Positions 1 to 8,888 of a stretch of 44,489 nucleotides of DNA are shown here, one piece after another; positions within the stretch are counted from its first letter, which is position 1, and each line of letters begins with the position of its first letter. Position numbers and translations under genes: made by a program. The notes below the pieces were generated by a model. It was not told the DNA's origin. It searched no databases and saw only the letters and a list, made by a program, of their open reading frames with translations. This stretch comes from JACRBK01 sp964427955 (GTDB taxonomy: Bacteria > Chloroflexota > Anaerolineae > Aggregatilineales > Aggregatilineaceae), in the NCBI GenBank assembly GCA_964427955.1, contig CAYRWY010000009.1:1-44489 (forward strand), written 5' to 3'.

Positions 1-1
1 G

Positions 2-895
2 GCGGCACAGATTACGGCGACTGCCGAGTCGGAAGTGGGTCAGGACACCACGCAGCATCTGCGCGATTTGGACCAGTTGCCCTCGACGGTCGAATTCGCG
101 GATCTGACCTCGGCCTTCGAACAGATGGCGACGGTCTTGCAGCACCACCTGGCGCAGTTCAACTCGATCTACGCGATGGGGCAGGCGATCACCGCCAAAG
201 TGGATTTCGAACAGACCGTTCAGGCGGTGCTGGACGCGGTCAAGCAGGTGGTCGTGTTTGACGCCGCCGAGGTCGCGGTGCTGCGCGGCGACAAGCTGGT
301 GGTCGAGGCGTGGATGGGTCAGCCGGACTTCAACAACACGACCGGGCGCGAATACAGGGTGGGACGCGGGCCGACCGGGATGATTGCCTCTACCAAGGCC
401 CCGGTGCTGGTGTCGACGCTGTCGGGAAATGAGGAAGATTTGCGGCGCACGCTGGGTTATGAATCCTCGGCGGGCGAGTTTTTGATGAAGACGCACAAGG
501 TGATCATCAACTCCTTCTTGGGGATTCCTCTGCTCATTGGGGACCGGCTGATCGGCACGCTGACGCTGGTGCATCGCGATCCTGGGCGTTTCACCGAGGA
601 CGAGCGTTGGCAGTTGGACAAGCTGGCCGGGCAGGCGTCGATTGCCATCGACAACGCCATCCAGGTCCGCCAGCGCGAGGACGCCCTGAAAGCGCAGATC
701 CGCGAACTGAAGGTCGAGATCGATCAGACGCGCCTCGACGAGCAGGTGGAAGAGATCACGACGTCGGACTATTTCCAGAGCCTCCAGAACCACGCTGCTA
801 AAATGCGCAATCGGGTCTATACTAAGGATCGGCGTAAGTCTCAGGGAGACGAGATGGCGCCGGATGTGCCAGAGACTCCGCCCGCGTCGTCCTAA
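2..895 (+). CDS. GAF-domain signalling protein (5' end outside window)
   Basis: The reading frame is open to the first bases of the window, so the true start lies upstream; a GTG at 35 is possible but there is no ribosome binding site to favour it. Numbering from that GTG, a GAF fold covers about residues 45-210, with the usual closing helix after a strand reading SFLGIPLLIGDRLIGTL. A short coiled coil and a basic tail follow (about 213-265), ending in the EIT-x-S-DYFQ type motif that I associate with GAF proteins and cyclases of Chloroflexota and Cyanobacteria. The role is probably sensing a small ligand or redox state for a signalling output; no output domain is visible, though one could sit in the missing N-terminus. 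It precedes the zinc-finger, winged-helix and cyclase genes on the same strand, which suggests one signalling operon. Confidence 0.8.
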   Translation, partial: AAQITATAESEVGQDTTQHLRDLDQLPSTVEFADLTSAFEQMATVLQHHLAQFNSIYAMGQAITAKVDFEQTVQAVLDAVKQVVVFDAAEVAVLRGDKLVVEAWMGQPDFNNTTGREYRVGRGPTGMIASTKAPVLVSTLSGNEEDLRRTLGYESSAGEFLMKTHKVIINSFLGIPLLIGDRLIGTLTLVHRDPGRFTEDERWQLDKLAGQASIAIDNAIQVRQREDALKAQIRELKVEIDQTRLDEQVEEITTSDYFQSLQNHAAKMRNRVYTKDRRKSQGDEMAPDVPETPPASS

Positions 896-925
896 GCGTG
901 CCGCACACAGAAGAGAGAAACATGT

Positions 926-1144
926 ATGGGGGCCAAATGTTGGGAATGTGGCGAGGACGCCCAGGCGTCCTGCCGTTTTTGTGGACGGTTTGTCTGTAAG
1001 GATCATGCCTCGAAAATGCCCCTCTTTTTGGCTGTGTACGTAGGGGCGAACCAGACGCCGAAGGCGATTGTCGTCGCGGATGCGATCTGGTGTGGGATCT
1101 GCCGTCCTCACCCGGAACCTATCGAGATGCCGGACATCTATTGA
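926..1144 (+). CDS. small treble-clef/B-box-like zinc-finger protein
   Basis: A 72-residue protein with paired zinc ligands: C5/C8, C16/C19, C24/H27 and C56/C59, plus H62. The CxxC–CxxC–CxxH–CxxC order fits a binuclear treble clef of the B-box or AN1 type. It lies 30 bases after the GAF gene, with a purine-rich stretch upstream of the ATG, and 25 bases before the winged-helix gene, so it is probably co-transcribed with both and with the cyclase downstream. Its function is unknown; a protein-interaction or metal-sensing adaptor is the reasonable guess. Cysteine spacing and position upstream of the cyclase are seen; the fold name is inference. Confidence 0.7.
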   Translation: MGAKCWECGEDAQASCRFCGRFVCKDHASKMPLFLAVYVGANQTPKAIVVADAIWCGICRPHPEPIEMPDIY

Positions 1145-1169
1145 TGTCCTGGGAACAGGAGACGCCGCT

Positions 1170-1595
1170 ATGTCGGGCCTATACGACCAGTTGGCTGCCA
1201 AATTGGGAGGCGACGATCCGGACAAACCGGCGGGGCTGTCACCGCTGGAGATCGCCGATCTCCCCGAAACCCAGCGGCAGGTGATGTTCGGTCTGCTGCG
1301 CGATACCAACGCTGCTACCGGCGAATTTACCTTCGACGCATTGCAGGTGAAGTTCGTCCACCTGGAAAAGCTGCCGGAAGTACTGGCTGACCTGACGAAG
1401 AATGGGTGGTTGATCAAGCTGGGAGAGTCTCCTTCCATCCGCTACCGCGTCAATCTGCGCCGCAAGCGGGCGGCTTCCCTGGGGGCGAACGTCTGGGCCT
1501 CGCTGTCGGACCGGCTGACCAAAGAAGGTGATGAGGGTCAGTCTTCCGGCCCCGATCAACCGAAACCCAGCTTCCCTGTTTTGAAAGACTGGTAA
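1170..1595 (+). CDS. winged-helix domain protein
   Basis: The ATG at 1170 is chosen because an AGGAGA-type ribosome binding site lies about eight bases before it; the frame is open further upstream, but that extension overlaps the preceding gene. The product is about 141 residues. Residues about 20-95 have the helix-helix-helix-wing pattern of a winged helix (ending in a basic RYRVNLRRKRA segment), followed by a short polar tail. It is probably a DNA- or protein-binding adaptor for the signalling cluster. It sits 12 bases before the cyclase start, so co-expression is likely. No close family is recognised by eye. Confidence 0.65.
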   Translation: MSGLYDQLAAKLGGDDPDKPAGLSPLEIADLPETQRQVMFGLLRDTNAATGEFTFDALQVKFVHLEKLPEVLADLTKNGWLIKLGESPSIRYRVNLRRKRAASLGANVWASLSDRLTKEGDEGQSSGPDQPKPSFPVLKDW

Positions 1596-1607
1596 ACGGA
1601 TGTAGGT

Positions 1608-4600
1608 ATGCTCCTTGATCCGACCCTGCGCGAGAGCCTGAAACGGTATCTGCCGGACGATCTGCTGCAACAACTGCCAGAGGCTCAGGCTCTGGCGACC
1701 GCGATCCGCCGTCTGAACAGCCTACACCAGGCTGTTTCTTCATTTTTGCCCCAATACATCGCCGAAAACGAGCGGCTTTATACCGAAGATTATGGGGATC
1801 TGCGGCCCGGCACCTTTTTGTTTGCCGATGTCTCCGGCTTTACGGCGCTGTCCGAGAAATTGCAGCACGAGGGAGGCCGCGAAGGGACCGACATTCTGAC
1901 CGAGATCATCAGCGATTTCTTTTCACGGATGCTCGAAATCCTGGCGAAATCCAACGGCCAGATGCTCAAATTTGCCGGGGATGCGCTGCTGATGTTTTTC
2001 CCCTCGACTCCAGGTGATGACGAAGGCCCCTTCGCGATCCGGACCGGCCTGCGAATGCAGCGCGAAATGGGCGCTAATTTCCAGCCGATCAAGCACCCGG
2101 CACCGACCGAGCTGTTTGGCGATCATCAGTTGCAGCTCACCATGTCGATTGGTGTCTGCAAGGGCAAGCTGTTTGAGGCGGTCGTCGGCAACAACGTCCA
2201 GCGCGATCACATCATCCAGGGCGATCTGCCCGGTCAGGCGATGGCGGCGGAAGGGGCGGGTGAACGTGATGACGTGATCATCACTGCCGCGCTGCGGGAT
2301 GCGTATGCTCACCTGTTTGAAACCCAGCAGGTGGCCGACGGGTTTTACCGGGTTGAAGACAATTTCGGGGATAACCTGAGCGACTACGAGTTTGTGGTGC
2401 CGCGCCGCCGCCGCGCGACGACGGCTCTGTTCGACTTTGCCGAGAAGAATCTGCTGGAAGATGTGCAGCGCCAGGCGGAACGTCTCGATGGCGTGTCGCG
2501 CTTTGTGGCCAAGGAGGTCGTCAACAAGCTGGCCTTCAAAGGGGATCGCATCGAAAGCGAAAACCGCCAGGCAACGGTCATTTTTTTGCATTTCACCGGT
2601 TTTGCCGAGTTGCTGGATCGCTGGGGGGAAGCGCGACTCCCGCTCATCGTCTCCCTGCTCAACCGCTACTACAACTTGATGCAGCGCACCATCGCGGCCA
2701 ACGGCGGGACGCTGACGCGCACCGATCCATACCAGCGCGGCGTGAAGATGCTGATCACGTTTGGCGCGCCGGTGTCACACCCCGATGACCCCGAACGAGC
2801 CGTGACCACCGCACTCGAAATGCACCGCCAGGTGGCCAGCTTCAATGCGCGCTTGCAGGAGGAACTAGACGAGAGCCTGCGGGTCGATCTGGAGACCTTC
2901 GTCACCCAACGCTGCGGGATCACCCACGGCATGACGTTTGCCGGGTTGGTCGGCCCGATGTGGCGGCGCGAGTATACGCTCATGGGCGACGATGTTAATC
3001 TGGCCGCGCGCTTGATGGCCAAGAGTGCGCCGGGGCAGATCTACATCAGCGAGCACATGTGGGAGCGGGTGCACCCGCATTTCGAGACGGAAGCGTTGGC
3101 GCCGTTCCAACTGAAGGGCAAAAGCCAGCCGACCCAGGCTTACCTGGTCAAGTCCGGTACCTTCTCGCCGCTGAACGTATCCGCAACCTCGAATACGCCT
3201 TTCATCGGGCGGGAACTGCAAATGATGTCGCTGACGTATGGCTTGCAGCAGGCCAAAGGGCCGCGCCGCCGTCAGGCGTTTGCGTTGGTTGGAGAGGCCG
3301 GTGTCGGCAAGACCCGCATGGCCAAGCAGTTGGCGCAGGCGGCAGACGCGGCGGGTTTCCGCGTTGCGTGGGCGAACTGCCAGCTCAGCCACAGCCAGGA
3401 TCAGAGTGTCTGGGCGGCGCTGTTATTCCAGCTTCTGCAATTGGATCAGGCCAAGAGTATCCCGGCCCGGCGCCGTCTGCTGCACGTGCGCCTGGAAGAG
3501 TTGGGCTTGCCCGAACTGGAAACCGTCTTTGGCATTCTACTTTTCGGGGCGGCAGAGCGTGCTACCGGGACCTTTGCGCCGGTCGCGGTCGAGCCTGCGT
3601 CCAGGTCGGAGAAGACGAGCACGAAGTCGGTCAATATCTTTGAGATGGCGCAGACGAAAACCGACCTCAGCAAATCGGGTATCTTCGGCATCGCCCGGGA
3701 CCAGATTCAGGCGGCACTCGACAGCCCGGAACATCCGGAGCGGCGCCCCTTCTGGCAGACGGTCCAGAAGCAAACCAGCCTGCCGGATAGCATCGTGCAG
3801 TTTCTCCGCAAATTCTCGGAACAAACGCCCACCTTGCTGATCATCGACGATCTGCACCATGCTGACCCGAATACCCTGTCGATCTTCAATCGGGTGCTTG
3901 AGGAAATCAGCAAAGCGCGCCTGGTAATGCTGGTGGCCTACGAGCCGATGGACGATCAGTCGCTCCCCATCCGGCGCAAGACGACGGTCACCGATCTGGA
4001 CGAAAGCGAAACGACCCAACTGGCCCTATGCGTGCTCAAAGTGAGCGAGTTAGGCGCGCGCTTGTGCAGTTTCATCTGGGAGCGAACCAAAGGTCGCCCG
4101 TTGTTCATCGAATCCCTGTTGGGGCTGCTGAGCCGCGGCGGGCAGCTTGAGATCAGCGGGGACTGTGCCGAACTCAAAGGCGATACAATGGCCGCCCTGC
4201 TGCCTGACAACGTGCGCGAGTTGATCATGAGTCAGATCGACCGTCTGACGCCTGAGGCGCGCGAACTGCTCCAGATGGCATCGGTGTGGGGAGATAGTTT
4301 TTCCGCCGAAGCGTTGATCAGCCTGGCCGGAAATGAGGATGCACTCCGGTTGGAGACACTGCTGGGCGAAATGATCTACGAGGAAATCATTGAGCCTCTG
4401 CCCGATGGAACGTACCGCTTCCGGCACGGCCTGGCCCAGGCCACGGTGTACGAGAGTCTGAACCGTTTGCAGCGGCAGAAGCTGCACCGCGCCGCCGCGG
4501 ATCTGCTCCAGAAACAGGGGCTGTCCGATCAGGCGGTGCTCAAGACGGCTTATCATCTGGTGAAGGGTGGGATGCCCTTGCGTGGGATTGAAATCGTGTC

Positions 4601-4736
4601 CAGCGCAGCCGATCAGGCGGAACAGAACCGCCAGATCGACCGCGCTATCGAACTCTATACCCATGCCCTCGATATTTTCCCGCACGATGAAAGCCTGCGG
4701 GTCCAGCTCGACCGGCTCAAGAAACTCAGGAACTGA
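1608..4736 (+). CDS. tandem class III nucleotide cyclase–AAA ATPase–TPR protein
   Basis: A 1042-residue protein. Cyclase domain 1 (about 65-250) has the metal-binding Asp74 in FADVSGF and Asp125 in KFAGDA, but lacks the later Asn/Arg transition-state pair. Cyclase domain 2 (about 320-515) has lost the metal Asp (HFTGF, with His328 in its place) but keeps the GDDVNLAARL motif with Asn464 and Arg468. The two halves therefore complement each other, as in the C1/C2 domains of mammalian adenylyl cyclase. An STAND/AAA-type NTPase follows, with Walker A GEAGVGKT at 562-569 and Walker B LLIIDD at 742-747, then a helical region with at least one TPR near the C-terminus. It probably makes cAMP or cGMP under NTPase control. 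The substrate cannot be fixed from sequence. Confidence 0.9.
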   Translation: MLLDPTLRESLKRYLPDDLLQQLPEAQALATAIRRLNSLHQAVSSFLPQYIAENERLYTEDYGDLRPGTFLFADVSGFTALSEKLQHEGGREGTDILTEIISDFFSRMLEILAKSNGQMLKFAGDALLMFFPSTPGDDEGPFAIRTGLRMQREMGANFQPIKHPAPTELFGDHQLQLTMSIGVCKGKLFEAVVGNNVQRDHIIQGDLPGQAMAAEGAGERDDVIITAALRDAYAHLFETQQVADGFYRVEDNFGDNLSDYEFVVPRRRRATTALFDFAEKNLLEDVQRQAERLDGVSRFVAKEVVNKLAFKGDRIESENRQATVIFLHFTGFAELLDRWGEARLPLIVSLLNRYYNLMQRTIAANGGTLTRTDPYQRGVKMLITFGAPVSHPDDPERAVTTALEMHRQVASFNARLQEELDESLRVDLETFVTQRCGITHGMTFAGLVGPMWRREYTLMGDDVNLAARLMAKSAPGQIYISEHMWERVHPHFETEALAPFQLKGKSQPTQAYLVKSGTFSPLNVSATSNTPFIGRELQMMSLTYGLQQAKGPRRRQAFALVGEAGVGKTRMAKQLAQAADAAGFRVAWANCQLSHSQDQSVWAALLFQLLQLDQAKSIPARRRLLHVRLEELGLPELETVFGILLFGAAERATGTFAPVAVEPASRSEKTSTKSVNIFEMAQTKTDLSKSGIFGIARDQIQAALDSPEHPERRPFWQTVQKQTSLPDSIVQFLRKFSEQTPTLLIIDDLHHADPNTLSIFNRVLEEISKARLVMLVAYEPMDDQSLPIRRKTTVTDLDESETTQLALCVLKVSELGARLCSFIWERTKGRPLFIESLLGLLSRGGQLEISGDCAELKGDTMAALLPDNVRELIMSQIDRLTPEARELLQMASVWGDSFSAEALISLAGNEDALRLETLLGEMIYEEIIEPLPDGTYRFRHGLAQATVYESLNRLQRQKLHRAAADLLQKQGLSDQAVLKTAYHLVKGGMPLRGIEIVSSAADQAEQNRQIDRAIELYTHALDIFPHDESLRVQLDRLKKLRN

Positions 4737-4743
4737 GGCCGTC

Positions 4744-5286
4744 TTAGCTGTCGATCACCGGGGCGCGCTTGATATCGGGATCGGTAAAAATATCATTCTC
4801 GTCGGTGCTGCGTGTGCTGAATTCGGACACGACGGCGCCCTGCGGACCGGCCTGGAACCAGTGCCAGGTCTCAGGCTTCAAGGTGTACTGATCGCCGGGC
4901 TTGAGCACGATCTCGTGCCAGACGGTGTAATGCTTTTCCCGCCCCTGCGGAGCAATGCCCTTCGGATGGGGCGCGGGTTCGCCGGTCACGTAGAGATAGA
5001 CCTCGCCCCACCGGCAGCGGAAGGTTTCTTCTTTGCCAGCGGCGTTTTTGACCGGCGGGTGAATGTGTTGGGGACAGGTCTGCCGGGGCAGCATCACCAG
5101 TTCTTTGGCGCAGACGCGGTCCGTGTTGACGTACACGACGAGCGCCAGCCCGGTGTGTTCGAATTCACCCAGTCCAAAATCGGCGATTTCAAGGTGTGCC
5201 TCTTCCTCGGCGGTGATCACCATCCCCGCCCGGTCGAGGTACTCTTTTGCAGCACGCTGCCATTTTTGATATTCTTCACGCTTCAT
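4744..5286 (-). CDS. D-lyxose ketol-isomerase (cupin)
   Basis: A 180-residue single-cupin protein of the D-lyxose isomerase family, which interconverts D-lyxose and D-xylulose (and often D-mannose and D-fructose) using a divalent metal. The probable metal ligands are visible: His74 and His76 in QHIHPP, Glu87 in KEETF and His142 in ETWHWF. The length is close to the family norm. It is transcribed convergently with the cyclase gene (7-base gap) and divergently from the DUF1638 gene, with its own promoter-like sequence at 5333-5361. No sugar transporter or kinase is adjacent, so its pathway partners are elsewhere. Confidence 0.85.
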   Translation of the reverse strand: MKREEYQKWQRAAKEYLDRAGMVITAEEEAHLEIADFGLGEFEHTGLALVVYVNTDRVCAKELVMLPRQTCPQHIHPPVKNAAGKEETFRCRWGEVYLYVTGEPAPHPKGIAPQGREKHYTVWHEIVLKPGDQYTLKPETWHWFQAGPQGAVVSEFSTRSTDENDIFTDPDIKRAPVIDS

Positions 5287-5332
5287 AAACTCACCCTCAA
5301 GATTTTTGGCTTAAGATGAGACACTGATCAAG

Positions 5333-5361
5333 AGTATACGAAGGGCGAACTTGCAAAGCAA
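5333..5361 (-). promoter_or_regulatory. sigma-70-type promoter for the D-lyxose isomerase gene
   Basis: On the minus strand TTGCTT (5361-5356) and TATACT (5338-5333) are separated by 17 bases. The -10 box lies about 47 bases before the ATG at 5286. The match was found by eye and there is no transcript evidence. Confidence 0.5.
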
Positions 5362-5430
5362 ACGACTGTTTAGGCCCAAAATCGGGTAAACTAGAAGGTT
5401 GTCGTTTAGGTGAAAACAGGACATTGATGG

Positions 5431-6186
5431 ATGAAACGATACATTGCACTCACCTGTGAAGCCCTGGCGCGCAGCGTTTATGCCGTGGCCGCGACTTCTC
5501 CCCATACTATTTCCATCCGGTTGTACCGCCAGGGGTTGCACAACACGCCCAAGAAGCTGCGCGCCACGCTGCAAGACGAGATCGACGCGATTCAGCCGGG
5601 CGAATGTGACGCCATCCTGCTGGCGTATGGCATCTGCGGGACCTCGACCCTGGAGCTGACGGCTCGCCACACGCCGCTGGTCATCCCGCGGGTGCACGAC
5701 TGCATCGCGCTGTACCTCGGCTCGCTCCAACGCTACCAGCAGGAATTCGACGCCAATCCCGGCACATACTGGTACAGCCTGGATTACATGGAGCGCAACG
5801 AACCCGGCTCGAACGTGGCCCTGGGGGCGGCCAGCCTGGGTGCGATGGACGATGTTTACGAAGACTACGTGAAAAAATTCGGCCAGGACAACGCTGATTA
5901 TTTGATGGAAGTGATGGGCGAGTGGACCAAGCACTACAACCGCGCGGCGTACATCGATATGGGCGTCGGAGACGGTACCGAGTTCGAGCAGATGGCGCGC
6001 GAGCAGGCCGAACGGCGCGGCTGGACCTTCGAGCGCAAGCAGGGAGATCGCCGGATGCTGAATCTGCTGTTGAGCGGAGAATGGTCTGACGAGGAGTTCC
6101 TGGTCGTGCCGCCCGGCTATACCATCCAGCAGTCGGCGGACCACGGGCTGATCAAAGCGAACCAGGTGGAGCCGGACCATGACTGA
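5431..6186 (+). CDS. DUF1638 protein, corrinoid C1-metabolism partner
   Basis: A 251-residue protein with the DUF1638 pattern: an early Cys (ALTCEAL), a central YGICGTST segment and an RVHDCIALYLGS segment, so three cysteines that may bind metal. DUF1638 genes often sit beside corrinoid-dependent methyltransferases and their activators, and that is the context here: its stop overlaps the start of the RACo-like gene by 8 bases, and a methyl-pterin methyltransferase follows. Translational coupling to the activator is likely. The molecular function is not established; a role in maturation or activation of the corrinoid system is inferred from context. Confidence 0.75.
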   Translation: MKRYIALTCEALARSVYAVAATSPHTISIRLYRQGLHNTPKKLRATLQDEIDAIQPGECDAILLAYGICGTSTLELTARHTPLVIPRVHDCIALYLGSLQRYQQEFDANPGTYWYSLDYMERNEPGSNVALGAASLGAMDDVYEDYVKKFGQDNADYLMEVMGEWTKHYNRAAYIDMGVGDGTEFEQMAREQAERRGWTFERKQGDRRMLNLLLSGEWSDEEFLVVPPGYTIQQSADHGLIKANQVEPDHD

Positions 6187-7990
6187 AGTGGCTTTTCAGC
6201 CTGTCGGGCGGCGCGTGAGCTGCAAAGTGGGCGATACGCTGCTGGAAGCGGCGCAGGACGCCGGAGTGGCCCTCTCGGCGGTCTGCGGCGGGGTAGGGGT
6301 ATGCGCCGACTGCCGGGTGCGGGTGCTGCGCGGCCCGGTCAGCGCCCTCAACGAAACCGAGCGGGATATGCTGACCGACGCCGATCTCGAAACGGGCTTG
6401 CGCATGGCGTGCCAGGTCGAAATCGTGGGTGAAGGCGAGATCGTGGTGGACGTCCCACCCGAATCGCTGAGCGCCTCCCAGCGCAGCCAGGTCGAAGGCG
6501 AGGAACTCCCGGTGGCGGTCGAACCTGCCCTGCGGACGCATGATCTGGCGGGGCATCCGCCCACACTGGACGATCTGCGCGGCGATTGGGAGCGGGTGGA
6601 CGGTATCGCGCCGCAGGAGTGGCAGGTCTCCGCGCCGGTGTTTGCCAGCCTGTCCGGGATCATGCGCGGCCACGACTGGCGCGTTCGGATGATCACGCGG
6701 GGTCACGAGGTCGCGGCTTTTCTGCCGCCGGATCGATCCCCGCTCGGTTTTGCGGTGGACGTGGGGACTACCGGGTTGGCCGCTTACCTGGTGGATTTGC
6801 TCACCGGGAAAACGTTGGGCATTGCGGGGGCGACCAATCCTCAGATCGCCTATGGCGAAGACGTGATGGCCCGGCTGACCCTTGTGATGAGCAATCCCGA
6901 AGGGGCGGGCCGCTTGCAGCAGACTATTGTCGAGGGTCTGAACGGCCTGCTGCGCGAGGTGTGTGCCCAGGCGGGCGTGGCGACGACCGAAGTGGTCGAT
7001 GTCGTGGCGGTGGGCAACACGGCCATGCATCACCTGCTGTTGGGTCTGCCGGTGGATCAGCTAGGCTCTGCGCCGTACGTTCCAGCCGTCGCGACGGCGA
7101 TCTATACTCCGGCGCGCGCCCTGGGCTTGGACGTAGCGCCCGGCGCGGGACTCTACGTCCCCCCCAATGTGGCCGGGTTCGTGGGCGGCGATCACGTGGC
7201 CATGCTGCTGGCGACGGCGACGGCGGACCTGCCCGGCGTGACGCTCAGCCTGGACATTGGCACGAACACCGAGGTCACGCTCAACGCGCGGGGCCGCATG
7301 TGGAGCTGCTCGACCGCTTCCGGCCCGGCTTTCGAAGGCGCGCACATTCGCGACGGGATGCGCGCGGCGGATGGCGCGATTGAGCGGCTCATCTGGCGCG
7401 ACAATACCCTGCAATGGCTGACGATTGGTCATACCAAACCGGTGGGCCTGTGCGGATCGGGCATTCTGGATGGCGTGGCGGCCCTGCGCGGCGCGGGCCT
7501 TCTGACCAGCAACGGGGCTATGCGGCGCGATCACGCCCAGAGTCGCGGCGAGAATCACAACGTCTGGTTCGAGATTGTCCCCGCCGATCAGGCCGGGCAT
7601 GGCCGCGCGGTCGGGATCAGCCGCTCGGATGTGACCGAGGTGCAGTTGGCCAAGGCCGCGATTCGCGCCGGGATCAAGCTGTTGGTCGAGCAAGCCGGGC
7701 TAGACGAAATGGACATCGACCGCGTGATCGTGGCTGGGGCGTTCGGCAGTTACATCGATCTGGCCAACGCCATCACGATTGGCATGTTTCCTCCGCTCCC
7801 GTTGGAGCGTTTCCGTCAGGTGGGCAATGCGGCGGGCATTGGGGCCAAGCGGCTGTTGGTCAACGTCAAAGAGCGCGAGCAGGCAGCGGCGCTGGTGCAG
7901 CGCCTGCACTACATCGAATTGACCAACCATGCCGCGTTCAAGGATCGTTTCACTCAAGCCGTGCGGTTAGCACCTGATCCCTGGGATTAG
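6179..7990 (+). CDS. RACo-type corrinoid activation protein (2Fe-2S + ASKHA, DUF4445)
   Basis: A 603-residue reductive activator of corrinoid proteins. Residues 1-95 form a plant-type [2Fe-2S] ferredoxin domain with Cys36, Cys42, Cys45 and Cys78 (C-x5-C-x2-C-x32-C). A linker follows, and from about 190 the ASKHA/actin-like ATPase core begins with GFAVDVGTTG, with a second phosphate loop, LSLDIGTNTEV, near 357. Enzymes of this family use an electron and ATP to return inactive Co(II) cobalamin to Co(I). It starts inside the end of the DUF1638 gene and is followed 26 bases later by the methyltransferase gene. The corrinoid-binding protein it should serve is not in the window. Confidence 0.9.
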   Translation: MTEVAFQPVGRRVSCKVGDTLLEAAQDAGVALSAVCGGVGVCADCRVRVLRGPVSALNETERDMLTDADLETGLRMACQVEIVGEGEIVVDVPPESLSASQRSQVEGEELPVAVEPALRTHDLAGHPPTLDDLRGDWERVDGIAPQEWQVSAPVFASLSGIMRGHDWRVRMITRGHEVAAFLPPDRSPLGFAVDVGTTGLAAYLVDLLTGKTLGIAGATNPQIAYGEDVMARLTLVMSNPEGAGRLQQTIVEGLNGLLREVCAQAGVATTEVVDVVAVGNTAMHHLLLGLPVDQLGSAPYVPAVATAIYTPARALGLDVAPGAGLYVPPNVAGFVGGDHVAMLLATATADLPGVTLSLDIGTNTEVTLNARGRMWSCSTASGPAFEGAHIRDGMRAADGAIERLIWRDNTLQWLTIGHTKPVGLCGSGILDGVAALRGAGLLTSNGAMRRDHAQSRGENHNVWFEIVPADQAGHGRAVGISRSDVTEVQLAKAAIRAGIKLLVEQAGLDEMDIDRVIVAGAFGSYIDLANAITIGMFPPLPLERFRQVGNAAGIGAKRLLVNVKEREQAAALVQRLHYIELTNHAAFKDRFTQAVRLAPDPWD

Positions 7991-8016
7991 GTTTTTTCAC
8001 CTTAGGAGTATTTCTT

Positions 8017-8880
8017 ATGCAAACCATTCTTAAAGGTCCGTCCAGCGAAGTCATCATTGCGCCTGACATGCCGGTCGTGATCATCGGCGAACGGATCAAC
8101 CCCACGGGGCGGAAAGCGTTCAGCGCCGAGCTTCAGGCGGGCGATCTCAGCCGCATTGCGCGCGATGCCCAGGCGCAGGCTGATATGGGTGCGCTGGTGC
8201 TGGATGTCAACGTCGGCGCGGCAGGGGTGGACGAGGTCAAGCTGCTGCCCGAAGCGATCCGGATCGTGCAGGCCACGGTCGATCTGCCGGTGAGCATCGA
8301 TTCGGCCAACCCCGCAGCGCTGGCGGCGGGCTTGAAAGTGGCGCAGGGGCGCGCGCTGATCAATTCGGTCAATGGCGAGACGGAGAAACTCAACGCCGTG
8401 CTGCCCCTGGCGGCGGAATATGGCGCAGCGGTCATTGCGCTGTGCATGGACGACAGCGGCATCCCGGCCACACCCCAGGCCCGCCTGAAAGTGGCGGAAG
8501 CCATCCTGAAGGCTGCCCAGGCGCATGGCATCGCCCCCGACAGCATCCTGCTCGATCCACTCGTGATGAACGTGGGCGCCGATCACCGGGCCGCGGCGGT
8601 CACCATCGAGACGGCGCAGCTCATCCGGTCCGAACTGGGCTGCAACATGACCTCCGGCGCGAGCAATGCCTCGCATGGGATGCCCGAACGTGACGTGCTC
8701 AACACTGTGCTGCTGACCCTGCTGGCGCAGGTGGGCGTCAACGCGCCGATCTGCAACCCGCTCAAGAATGGCCTGGCCGTGCGCGGCATCGACCTGATGA
8801 TGGGTCTCGACGAATGGGCGGCGAACTACATTCGGACCTATCGCACCGTGCAGAAGATGGAAGCTCAGGCGAAAGGGTAG
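8017..8880 (+). CDS. methyltetrahydrofolate:corrinoid methyltransferase (pterin-binding TIM barrel)
   Basis: A 287-residue protein of the pterin-binding (DHPS-like) methyltransferase family that includes AcsE, MtgA/MtvC-type enzymes and the MetH folate module. Typical motifs are seen: GERINPTGRKAF near residue 24, DVNVGAAGVDE near 65, SIDSANP near 95 and the INSVNGE turn near 115. It should move a methyl group between tetrahydrofolate and a corrinoid protein. A clear ribosome binding site (TTAGGAG) precedes the ATG. With the activator and DUF1638 upstream it forms a C1 module; the direction of transfer and the primary methyl donor cannot be told. Confidence 0.85.
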   Translation: MQTILKGPSSEVIIAPDMPVVIIGERINPTGRKAFSAELQAGDLSRIARDAQAQADMGALVLDVNVGAAGVDEVKLLPEAIRIVQATVDLPVSIDSANPAALAAGLKVAQGRALINSVNGETEKLNAVLPLAAEYGAAVIALCMDDSGIPATPQARLKVAEAILKAAQAHGIAPDSILLDPLVMNVGADHRAAAVTIETAQLIRSELGCNMTSGASNASHGMPERDVLNTVLLTLLAQVGVNAPICNPLKNGLAVRGIDLMMGLDEWAANYIRTYRTVQKMEAQAKG

Positions 8881-8888
8881 GACGACTG

